From a virus, in IMG/VR virus record IMGVR_UViG_3300046516_000490, positions 1-50,881 of that record: DNA of 50,881 nucleotides; one strand, written 5' to 3'. The notes under the pieces were generated by a model, which worked only from the letters and a program-made list of their open reading frames with translations, searched no databases and was not told the origin of the DNA. The translations under genes and the position numbers were made by a program. Of the stretch, positions 43,165 through 49,800 are shown in pieces; position 1 is the first letter of the stretch, and each line of letters opens with the position of its first letter.

Positions 43165-44315
43165 CCCGTCGCCCTCTCAGCGATGTCCCGCCAGCGCTTC
43201 TCCATCGCCGAGGTCACCCGCGCGATCTCGTCACTGGTGAGAAAGTCCATCCACTCATCGAGAAACCGCGTTCCCTTGGCCGCAGCAGCGTCGCCGTCTG
43301 CCTGAAGGCGCTCCTCCAAGGACGGCTTGCGCGCGGCGCGCGGGGCGCGCGGCGGCGGTTCGGGGGAAACGGGAGCCGCCGGGCTGGGGGGCAAAACAGC
43401 GGCTCCCGCCCCATCCGGCGTCGGTGCGCTGACGCCAGATTCTTTGATCTCGCCCGTTACCGGGTCCACCTTGGAGATCGCCTTGAGCTTCTCTTCCAGC
43501 GTCTCGGGCGTCGGCCCTGCCGCCCGCTCTTCGGGGAAGAGCTGGTCGAGCGTGGACTCGCCGGTCTTCAGCGCCGCTCGCATGCCGCCAAGATCGACAA
43601 GGTGGTCGAGCGTAACGTCGTCGAGGTGGCTGATCTCCAGAGCCCGCAAGACCCGCTCGGTCTGGACCCCCATCTTGTTGAAGTAGGAGATGGCGGCGTC
43701 GCGCCTCTCGACCAGCGTCTTCTGGTCGCCCTTGATGACGCTCTCGACGCTCTCTAGCGCTCGCCTCCATACTGTCTTGGGGATCGCCCCGAGGATGGCG
43801 TTGCGCCTTGCGACCGAGATCGCCGCCGCGCCAGCGATCTGGATCATGTCGGCATCGACGCTCTTTCGGCCTCGCTTCAGCTCGATGCGGCGCCGCGCGC
43901 GGGCGACGTAGCCGACATTGCTTTCCAGATCATGGACGAGAGCCTCGGCCTCGACGTAGCGCTCGATGCGGTCCTCGTGCGTGACGCGCGCCGCGCAACG
44001 CACATTGCCCCACGCGCTCAAAACAACTTCCGCAAACCTGATGCTCGGACCTCTGATCTGCTTGCCGCCACGCGGCACGCTGTAGATGCATTCCTCCGCC
44101 ATCTGCGGGTCGAAGGTGGCAAGGCTGATCATCATGTCGCGAGCCCGAGCTGGCGAGCGCGGCCACGCATGGGCCGTGGCGATCTGCTGGTCGATCTCGG
44201 CTTTCGTCAGCGTCGCAGCGAGCGATACCGGCACGAGCGGGTTCTCGACCTCGGGCGCCGGGGCCGGGCCAGTGAGCACCGGCATCTCTTCGTCTTGGTA
44301 GCGTTGGTCGCTCAT
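43161..44315 (-). CDS. Conserved phage protein, candidate single-strand annealing partner of the exonuclease
   Basis: A 384-residue protein. The core (about 35-240) has EIDQQIATAHAWPRSPARARD, ECIYSVPRGGKQIRGPSIRFAE, SAWGNVRCAARV, MIQIAGAAAISVARRNAI and IPKTVWRRALE. I recall a family with the same PR(S/A).....F, (F/Y)Y.(L/V)PR.GK.I.GPS.R.AE and A.S.ALRNA.....P motifs, often next to YqaJ exonucleases, where a RecT-like annealing role is suspected. The C-terminal third is disordered and Pro/Ala-rich (about 280-345) with a helical end. The ATGA-coupled start supports co-expression. The annealing role is inference. Confidence 0.75.
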   Translation of the reverse strand: MSDQRYQDEEMPVLTGPAPAPEVENPLVPVSLAATLTKAEIDQQIATAHAWPRSPARARDMMISLATFDPQMAEECIYSVPRGGKQIRGPSIRFAEVVLSAWGNVRCAARVTHEDRIERYVEAEALVHDLESNVGYVARARRRIELKRGRKSVDADMIQIAGAAAISVARRNAILGAIPKTVWRRALESVESVIKGDQKTLVERRDAAISYFNKMGVQTERVLRALEISHLDDVTLDHLVDLGGMRAALKTGESTLDQLFPEERAAGPTPETLEEKLKAISKVDPVTGEIKESGVSAPTPDGAGAAVLPPSPAAPVSPEPPPRAPRAARKPSLEERLQADGDAAAAKGTRFLDEWMDFLTSDEIARVTSAMEKRWRDIAERATG

Positions 44316-44500
44316 GGCTGTTGTTCTCCGGGGGTTTCAGGGACAGGGCCGTAGAGCACCTCGCGGATGCGCCGCAGGGCTTCCTCGCCGTCGCACTCGT
44401 TGAGGATGGCGTGGATGTCGGCTCTCGTTGTGTCGGGCTTCGGCTTTGGCTTACGCACAACTCTCTTCGCAATCTTCTTCTTTACGACCTTCTTAACCAT
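44312..44500 (-). CDS. Small basic-acidic protein
   Basis: A 62-residue protein with a very basic start (MVKKVVKKKIAKRVVRKPKP) and an acidic helix (HAILNECDGEEALRRIREVL). It overlaps the previous gene by eight bases and the next by ATGA. The Lys/Arg tail could bind nucleic acid. Unrecognised. Confidence 0.6.
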   Translation of the reverse strand: MVKKVVKKKIAKRVVRKPKPKPDTTRADIHAILNECDGEEALRRIREVLYGPVPETPGEQQP

Positions 44501-44951
44501 CTGCTTCCTCCTTCCAAATCAGCACGCCCGGCAGATCGCGCACGCCGAGCAGGATGCCCATCTTGATGGCGTCATCAACGGCGGACGCCCGAAAGTACGG
44601 CTTGAGCCGCTCAAACTGGAGCGCCTCGAAATTGGTGATCTTGTACACCCAGTGGGCTGCTTCAGTTTCCTCTGGCGGCTTCGGGGTATTCTCCGCGAAC
44701 TTGCGGTAGAACGAGATGATACGCCGCATCCGCTTCGACAGCGGGCCGAAGAAGGCGTTGTTCTGGTTGCCGCCCCGGCTCTTGCGCCATGCGTCGCCGA
44801 TGCGCAGGAGCGCAGCTTCAGCGCCTTCAAGGATGGCGGCGGCGTGCGGCTTCGGGTCGTTGCGCGCGGCATTGGCGCGCTCGGCCACCAGTTCGATGTC
44901 AGCGAGCAGCTCACCGTATTTCTCAGCCAGAGCGGGCGCATGAATATTCAC
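44493..44951 (-). CDS. Conserved hypothetical helical protein in recombination operon
   Basis: A 152-residue protein (MNIHAPALAEKYGELLADIE..., RIGDAWRKSRGGNQNNAFFGPLSKRMRRIISFYRKFAE, VYKITNFEALQFERLKPYFR, AIKMGILLGVRDLPGVLIW). It is mostly helical with a final beta-like GVLIW. The start overlaps the exonuclease stop (ATGA), so both proteins should be made together. It is not a family I can name; co-translation suggests a partner of the nuclease or of the downstream conserved protein. Confidence 0.65.
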   Translation of the reverse strand: MNIHAPALAEKYGELLADIELVAERANAARNDPKPHAAAILEGAEAALLRIGDAWRKSRGGNQNNAFFGPLSKRMRRIISFYRKFAENTPKPPEETEAAHWVYKITNFEALQFERLKPYFRASAVDDAIKMGILLGVRDLPGVLIWKEEADG

Positions 44952-45886
44952 GACTTCACCTTAACCGAGCGATATGAGGTCGGCTCGACCGTGTAGCCCT
45001 TCCGGCGCACCGTCTTGGCTTCGACCAGCCGCCCGTCGAGCAGCCTGCCCTTGGCGTAATTGCCCAAGATCGAGATGATCTCGGCGTCAACCGGCCGCCG
45101 CGCCTTGGCTGCGGCGTTGCCATCGTCTTCCAGCCGCTTCAGCCCTTCGCGCATGTCGCATAGCGGCCCGATCCGCTCGTTGGCGGCGAGATCGACGATT
45201 GCGCCGTCGTCGTTGCGATAGATGTCCAAGACGGTCGCGGCGTCCTTCCCCCAGTCTATGCCGTAGGGGTCTTTCTCCGCGACGCGGCGCCAGAAATCCG
45301 CCGCTAGCTCGCGGAATTTGTCCATTAGAGCGGGCATGAGCGGCACGTCGATGATCTCAACGTCGAGCCCGGCGTCGCCGATGGTGATCGCGGTCACCGC
45401 TGCCCACTTTGCTTCCGCCAGAGCCGCCTCGATGGAAACCTGTATGGCGATCCACAACGGCAGCGCGACCTCGCCGGTATCGCGATCCTTCCATGCGCGG
45501 AAAGCCTGCTGCCCGACGCTCTTGACCTGAATGACGCCGGGGCCTTCGATATCAAGGCGCCACGCTACGAGGTCGGGCGTCGCGCCGATCCGCGCCTCGG
45601 TATCGCGGTAGTAGTGGATATTGTGGTGAACGATCCACTCTGGCCGCTCTTCCTCAATGATGCTGGGCGCAATCTTCTCGATGACATCGCCACGGCGGGC
45701 GAGCCGCGCGTCGATGATGTCAGGCTTGGGGACGAGGCCGCTCTTCTGCGCCCACAATTGATAGGCTGAAACATAGGGGTGAATGTCATCTCCGAAGAGG
45801 GCGGCGGCCACTGACGCCGTCAGGTCTTCTTTGCGCCACTCCAGCCACTCTGGCCGGTTGGTGATCTCGCGGCGCTCAATTGGCAT
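44948..45886 (-). CDS. YqaJ-like phage exonuclease (lambda Exo-type PD-(D/E)XK fold)
   Basis: A 312-residue protein from the ATG at 45886, chosen over an upstream start at 45973 because only this removes a long overlap. It shows the YqaJ layout: RPEWLEWRKEDLTASVAAALFG, LWAQKSG, RRGDVIEKIAP (E70), IGATPDLVAW (D105), PGVIQVKSV (Q120, K122), then LWIAIQVSIEAAL (Q149) and a helical C-terminal half. The usual E-x-K is Q-x-K here, which I recall from related alphaproteobacterial phages; whether it is fully active is open. The enzyme would resect double-strand ends for recombination. It overlaps the upstream gene by 11 bases. Confidence 0.75.
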   Translation of the reverse strand: MPIERREITNRPEWLEWRKEDLTASVAAALFGDDIHPYVSAYQLWAQKSGLVPKPDIIDARLARRGDVIEKIAPSIIEEERPEWIVHHNIHYYRDTEARIGATPDLVAWRLDIEGPGVIQVKSVGQQAFRAWKDRDTGEVALPLWIAIQVSIEAALAEAKWAAVTAITIGDAGLDVEIIDVPLMPALMDKFRELAADFWRRVAEKDPYGIDWGKDAATVLDIYRNDDGAIVDLAANERIGPLCDMREGLKRLEDDGNAAAKARRPVDAEIISILGNYAKGRLLDGRLVEAKTVRRKGYTVEPTSYRSVKVKS

Positions 45887-46070
45887 CTGTGGCCTCTGGC
45901 TCGGCCTTGAACGCCGCCATCCGGCGCAGCAGCTCGCAGGCGACGCCGAGCCGTTCGTAGCCCTTCTGCTCAAAGACGTAACCGAGCATCTCCGAGAACC
46001 GCTCGACCCCGAGGTGGTCGATGATCACCCCGATCAGATCTTCCCAATGCTTATTGTCGAGCGTGTGCAT
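45876..46070 (-). CDS. First small gene of the minus-strand operon
   Basis: A 64-residue protein (MHTLDNKHWEDLIGVIIDHLGVERFSEMLGYVFEQKGYERLGVACELLRRMAAF...), helical and acidic, with no recognised family. The ATG at 46070 is chosen over a start at 46253 because GGGGAG lies about six bases upstream and the longer frame would run through the hairpin region. As first gene of the operon its ribosome binding site sits in a possible RNA switch (46075-46121). Confidence 0.65.
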   Translation of the reverse strand: MHTLDNKHWEDLIGVIIDHLGVERFSEMLGYVFEQKGYERLGVACELLRRMAAFKAEPEATDAN

Positions 46071-46074
46071 ATTG

Positions 46075-46121
46075 CTCCCCCCTCTTGGGGCGGGGATAAC
46101 GAGCGCCGCAGTCCCCGCCCC
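46075..46121 (-). promoter_or_regulatory. Possible two-state hairpin over the ribosome binding site
   Basis: On the minus strand a 10-base stem GGGGCGGGGA / TCCCCGCCCC (positions 46112-46121 with 46087-46096) encloses a 15-base loop. The 3' CCCC of this stem can instead pair with the GGGG of the ribosome binding site (CCCC-AAGA-GGGG, 46079-46090). The two folds exclude each other, so one would expose and the other hide the binding site of the first gene of the operon. Folding is by eye. Confidence 0.45.
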
Positions 46122-46186
46122 GTTGATCAGGCCCATGCCCGGCGCTCCCCCGGAACGCCGCCTCCCGGCTGCGGCCCGATTTCCGC

Positions 46187-46215
46187 TATGTAGCAGCAAG
46201 CGCGACATAAGGCAA
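46187..46215 (-). promoter_or_regulatory. Candidate promoter of the recombination operon
   Basis: On the minus strand TTGCCT (46210-46215) is followed after 17 bases by TACATA. It is a moderate match about 115 bases upstream of the first gene, allowing a structured leader. Confidence 0.4.
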
Positions 46216-46220
46216 ATCCG

Positions 46221-46249
46221 TTGGTTGACCTTGCGACGCAAGATATGAG
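46221..46249 (+). promoter_or_regulatory. Candidate promoter with palindrome TTGCGACGCAA
   Basis: TTGGTT and TATGAG are 17 bases apart (a moderate match), 15 bases before the HTH gene start, which leaves almost no leader. The perfect inverted repeat TTGCG-A-CGCAA at 46231-46241 lies inside the spacer, the place for an operator of the adjacent Cro/CI-like protein. The promoter itself is weakly supported; the palindrome is plain. Confidence 0.4.
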
Positions 46250-46263
46250 ACAAGAGGGCCGCA

Positions 46264-46488
46264 ATGCGCCTTGACCGCTACCTTGAAGCACACAACACGC
46301 CAGTTGAACGGTTCGCCGAGTCTATCGGGGTCCACAGAACGAGCGTCTACAGATTTATGAAAGGGCTGGCGTTCCCCCGGCCCAGTACGATTGAGCGCAT
46401 CACCGAGGTGACCAAGGGCAACGTGACCGCCAACGACTTCATCGCCCTGCTGCCAAGCAAGGACCGCCGACTGACCGCTGTCGGTTGA
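46264..46488 (+). CDS. Cro/CI-like helix-turn-helix regulator
   Basis: A 74-residue protein, almost exactly one HTH domain: MRLDRYLEAHNTPVERFAESIGV, then HRTSVYRFMKGLAFPRPSTIERI (the recognition helix region), ending in VTANDFIAL. The SxxxxxRxxxGxxxPxxxTIxxI pattern is typical of Cro/CI-type folds. GAGGG precedes the ATG by five bases. It sits at the divergence of two operons next to the palindrome at 46231, so it probably controls itself and the neighbouring operon. No integrase or repressor partner is seen, so a lysogeny role is not supported. Confidence 0.8.
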   Translation: MRLDRYLEAHNTPVERFAESIGVHRTSVYRFMKGLAFPRPSTIERITEVTKGNVTANDFIALLPSKDRRLTAVG

Positions 46489-46492
46489 CCCC

Positions 46493-46978
46493 ATGATCGT
46501 CGCTGGCATCGACATTGGCGTCAGTGGGGCTATTGCGGTCCTCTCATCCAGCGGCTCGATCATCGAAATCCACGACATGCCGGTCCTCAAGGACGGCCCA
46601 AAGCACCGCAACAGCGTCAACGCGCCATTGCTCGCCGACATCCTCGCCAACAGCCGTGCTGAGCGCGTCCTGATCGAGTGGGTGGGTGTGCGGCCCGGCG
46701 AGGGCGCGGTAGGAGCATTCGCATTCGGCCGGTCACGCGGCGTCTGCGAGGGCGTTTGCGCCGGGCTCAATCTGCCCGTCCAGTTCATCTCCAGCCCGCA
46801 GTGGAAGCGGCTGCACAACATTCCGCCGGGCAAGGACGGGACCAAAGACCTCGCCCGCTCGAAAGCAATCGCCCGCTGGCCAGCCCGCGCCGATCTCTTC
46901 AAGCGGGTTAAGGACGACGGGCGCGCGGAGGCCGCTCTGATCGCCGCCGCCGGGTTCATGTTGGAGGGCGCGGCTTGA
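46493..46978 (+). CDS. RuvC-like Holliday junction resolvase
   Basis: A 161-residue protein. MIVAGIDIGVSGAIAVLSS (D7) is the first catalytic strand of the RuvC/RNase H fold; RVLIEWVG (E62) the second; DDGRAEAALIAAAG (D141/D142, E146) the C-terminal acidic helix. GAFAFGRSRGVCEGVCAG fits the RuvC helix. It would resolve branched DNA during replication and packaging. It starts four bases after the HTH stop. Length matches bacterial RuvC. Conserved acidic positions are visible. Confidence 0.85.
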   Translation: MIVAGIDIGVSGAIAVLSSSGSIIEIHDMPVLKDGPKHRNSVNAPLLADILANSRAERVLIEWVGVRPGEGAVGAFAFGRSRGVCEGVCAGLNLPVQFISSPQWKRLHNIPPGKDGTKDLARSKAIARWPARADLFKRVKDDGRAEAALIAAAGFMLEGAA

Positions 46979-47280
46979 CCTCTTTCGCAGCCATGAAGGG
47001 CGGCGATGTCCTTTGCTATGTCCGCGACGCCCTCCTCAAGGTGGCGGCGGACAAGCGGTCCTTTCTGGAGCAGTCGGCGGCGATTGGCGGCGTCCCGCTC
47101 AAAGACGAGGAGCTGGCGGAGGTCAATGCGCTCGGCGCGGCGGCTGACCTTGTCCAGTACGCGGTGACCGCCGGGCAAGCCGCGAAGGGCAAGGAGCGGC
47201 CCCCGCCCGGCTGGGTCATGGGAATGGCGGCGCAGGCGCGGGTGGCGCTCAGTTCGCCGGAAGGAGAGAACCAAGGCTAA
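46975..47280 (+). CDS. Small helical protein between resolvase and primase
   Basis: A 101-residue protein. The TTG start overlaps the resolvase stop (TTGA), supported by GGAGGG six bases upstream; an ATG at 46993 is an alternative. Mostly helical (DVLCYVRDALLKVAADKRSFL, DEELAEVNALGAAADLVQYAV), with a short disordered tail. No recognised family. Position in the replication operon suggests an accessory role. Confidence 0.65.
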   Translation: MTSFAAMKGGDVLCYVRDALLKVAADKRSFLEQSAAIGGVPLKDEELAEVNALGAAADLVQYAVTAGQAAKGKERPPPGWVMGMAAQARVALSSPEGENQG

Positions 47281-47292
47281 GGCGAGGAAAAA

Positions 47293-48507
47293 ATGTCAGC
47301 GGCGCAATGGACTGCATGGGTCGATCAAGCTCGCAACGCCGACATCCTCGCAACGGCTCAAAGCCTCGGCGCCCGGTTGAAGAAGTCGAGCACCACCGAA
47401 TGGGAAGGCCCCTGTCTGGTCTGCGGCGGGACTGACCGCTTCTCGATCAACGTCAAAAAGCGCATTTTCAATTGCCGAAAATGCGGCATTGCGGGCAACG
47501 TCATCGGTCTTGTGCAAGCGGCCACCGGGGCCGCTTTCTTAGAGGCCTGCGAGCACCTCAACGGCACGCCGCGTCCTGACCGCTCTCGCGACGAAACGGC
47601 GGAACAGCGCAGCTCCCGCCTCGCTGAGAACGCCGCGCGCAATGCGGCCTACCAGCAGCGTCAGGAGGAAGATCGCGCCGCCGAGGCGGCTCGGGCTCGC
47701 CACACCGAGCAAATAATATCGGCGGTCCTCGACCGGGCCGTGCCGATCTCGGGGACGCATGGCGAGGCCTATCTCAGGGGGCGCGGGCTCAACCCGCATA
47801 AGCGGTTCGTCGGTGACATCAAGTTCGTTCCTGATCTCGACTACTGGGGTGTGAGCGACAACGGCACCCGAAGCATTGTCCACCTCGCCACACTGCCAGC
47901 CATCGTCGCCGTCATCCGCAATTTTGCCAGCGACATTATCGGCATCAGCCAGACCTATCTCGATCCGGTCGAGCCACGCAAATGGACCCCAACCGGCTCG
48001 CCAACCAATTCCCCCACCAAAATCAGGGGGGAAAAAAGGGGGGGAATGATCCGCCTTGGGAAGATCGGCGAAGTGCTGGCGCTCGGCGAGGGCTGGGCTA
48101 ACTGCCTCGCATGGCATCAGCTTGGCCACGGCCCGGAGAACGTGACGCTCGCTGCCGCTATTGATCTTGGCAATCTGGCGGGCGGCGCGACAGGACATGT
48201 GGATCATCCCGTCGCCACAGACGCTGATGGGCGGAAGCTCAAAATTAAAAACGGCGTTCCCGACCCAAAGTCGCCGGGGGTGATCCTGCCAGACGGAGCG
48301 GAGGTCAAGCAAATCATCTTGCTCGCCGATCTCGATAGCGAAACCTATTCCACCGCCGCCCATCTCCGCACTGCGGCCAAGCGATTTTTGGCCAAGGGCA
48401 TCTCGGTCGAACTGGCGTGGCCAGACCGGGCGACCGATTGGAATGACGTGCTCATCCGAGAGATGATGATGGAGGCCGGTCATGGGGTCGCCGCCGCCAG
48501 TCCTTGA
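47293..48507 (+). CDS. DnaG-type primase (CHC2 zinc finger plus Toprim)
   Basis: A 404-residue protein. The zinc finger is C41-x2-C44 and C61-x2-C64 (CLVCGGTDRF, FNCRKCG). The central RGRGL, DYWG and VAVIRNF segments lead to a Toprim domain: VLALGEGWANCLAW (E266), IILLADLDSE (D346, D348) and DWNDVL near 382. The arrangement matches plasmid and phage primases that make RNA primers for DNA replication. GAGGA five bases upstream supports the ATG. Its last 26 bases overlap the helicase gene, so the two proteins are likely made together. Confidence 0.85.
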   Translation: MSAAQWTAWVDQARNADILATAQSLGARLKKSSTTEWEGPCLVCGGTDRFSINVKKRIFNCRKCGIAGNVIGLVQAATGAAFLEACEHLNGTPRPDRSRDETAEQRSSRLAENAARNAAYQQRQEEDRAAEAARARHTEQIISAVLDRAVPISGTHGEAYLRGRGLNPHKRFVGDIKFVPDLDYWGVSDNGTRSIVHLATLPAIVAVIRNFASDIIGISQTYLDPVEPRKWTPTGSPTNSPTKIRGEKRGGMIRLGKIGEVLALGEGWANCLAWHQLGHGPENVTLAAAIDLGNLAGGATGHVDHPVATDADGRKLKIKNGVPDPKSPGVILPDGAEVKQIILLADLDSETYSTAAHLRTAAKRFLAKGISVELAWPDRATDWNDVLIREMMMEAGHGVAAASP

Positions 48508-49798
48508 CCATCCATATCGTACGATTGAGAGCGCCGAAGACTTTTTAAAGCGCACCGATTGGATTTTTCAGCCGCCGGTCAAAAGCCGGTTCGGCGCCAT
48601 CAGCCTCGACCAGCTCGACGATCAGGGCGAGCAGTTCGACTGGCTGGTCAGCGGCTGGCTGTCGAGCCGCGACCGCTCGGTGCTGGCGGGCGACAGCAAG
48701 GCTGGCAAATCGTTCTTCGCGCTGGAGCTGGCGCTATGCGTCGCGTTCGGCCGTGACCTGTTTGGTTTACCGACCAAAAAAGGAGGGGTGGTTTACCAAG
48801 TCGGCGAAGGCTTGCTTGGGTTCAAAAAGCGGCTGCGCGCGTGGCGCGCCTACTACGGCGCCGACTTCACCCGAGAGGTGCCGTTCAGGTTATTTCAAAG
48901 GGGGATCGATATCTATCGCGACTTTGATCAGGTGGACGCGCTGATCGAGGAGATTTTGCAGCATGCCGCGCTGTTCGACGTGCCCCTGCGCCTCGTCGTG
49001 ATCGACACGCTCGCCAAGGCTTCCATCGGCGCCGATGAGAACGCCGTGAAAGACATGGGCGTGGTGATGAGAAATGTGGAAAAAATCAACGAGCGAACCG
49101 GCGCGCATGTGATGCTCATCCATCATCTCACCAAAGGCGGCGTCGTGCGTGGATCGACCAGCGTCTACGCGGGCGTGGATCAAGTTTTGCTGCTGACGCG
49201 CGATGAGCAAACCAAGCTGCGCACGCTGTCCCTCGACAAGCAGAAAGACGACGAGGAGGGCGTCTCGCTCAGCTTCGAACTGGAGAAGGTGGCGCTAGGC
49301 ACCGACGAGGACGGGAGACAGGTCACCTCATGCATATGCCAAGCGGTGAGCGACCGCGACCGCATCCGCCGCGAGGAGGAGCTGCGAGGCATGCGGATGT
49401 CGGTCGCGCTGGAGGTGTTCGTCAAAGCGTTCTTTGAGGCCGAGAGGCGCTACGGGATGCCCGTGCCGCCCCAGCTCGACCTACCGCCGTCTGTCCGTTC
49501 AGTGGCCTCGTGGGAGGACGTAAAGCGGGTCTACGGCGACATGGCGCCGAGCGACGCCCTCACCCGCGAGGAGCGCACGACCGACGAGCAGGAGGCGCTG
49601 ACCGAAAAGCACTTCCAGATGCTGAAGTCGAGGCTCCGCCGGTTCCGCGAGGAGTCGATTGCGCATGGTATTTTGAAATTTGACACGCTGGAAAACAGGG
49701 CGCTCTGCTGGTGGACAGGGAAGCCACTGCGGGCCTTTCCGCATACCCAGCCGCCGAAGAAAGAGGATATTGATCCGATCTACGCGGTCGAGTTCTAG
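48482..49798 (+). CDS. RepA-like hexameric replicative helicase
   Basis: A 438-residue protein. Walker A is GDSKAGKS (70-77), Walker B VVID (D175), and the later VMLIHHLTKGG and RGSTSVYAGVDQVLLL segments match the RepA/DnaB-like ATPases that phages use as helicases. The C-terminal 150 residues form a helical, acidic domain ending FDTLENRALCWWTGKPLR. GGAGG lies five to six bases before the ATG. Pairing with the upstream primase suggests a primase-helicase unit, as in many podoviruses. No phage DNA polymerase was seen in the window. Confidence 0.85.
   Translation: MGSPPPVLDHPYRTIESAEDFLKRTDWIFQPPVKSRFGAISLDQLDDQGEQFDWLVSGWLSSRDRSVLAGDSKAGKSFFALELALCVAFGRDLFGLPTKKGGVVYQVGEGLLGFKKRLRAWRAYYGADFTREVPFRLFQRGIDIYRDFDQVDALIEEILQHAALFDVPLRLVVIDTLAKASIGADENAVKDMGVVMRNVEKINERTGAHVMLIHHLTKGGVVRGSTSVYAGVDQVLLLTRDEQTKLRTLSLDKQKDDEEGVSLSFELEKVALGTDEDGRQVTSCICQAVSDRDRIRREEELRGMRMSVALEVFVKAFFEAERRYGMPVPPQLDLPPSVRSVASWEDVKRVYGDMAPSDALTREERTTDEQEALTEKHFQMLKSRLRRFREESIAHGILKFDTLENRALCWWTGKPLRAFPHTQPPKKEDIDPIYAVEF
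48516..48525. repeat. Palindrome ATCGTACGAT inside the helicase gene
   Basis: An exact copy near the 5' end of the helicase gene (codons for Tyr-Arg-Thr-Ile), sharing ATCGTACGATTGAG with the intergenic copy at 20424. Confidence 0.7.
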
Positions 49799-49800
49799 GG

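Noticed and set aside
46186-47274. 362-codon minus-strand frame over HTH, resolvase and small gene
   Set aside because: Three plus-strand genes with good starts and recognisable motifs cover it; the minus frame is low-complexity Arg/Ala/Pro.
47539-48555. 338-codon minus-strand frame
   Set aside because: It is antisense to the primase, which has clear zinc-finger and Toprim motifs.
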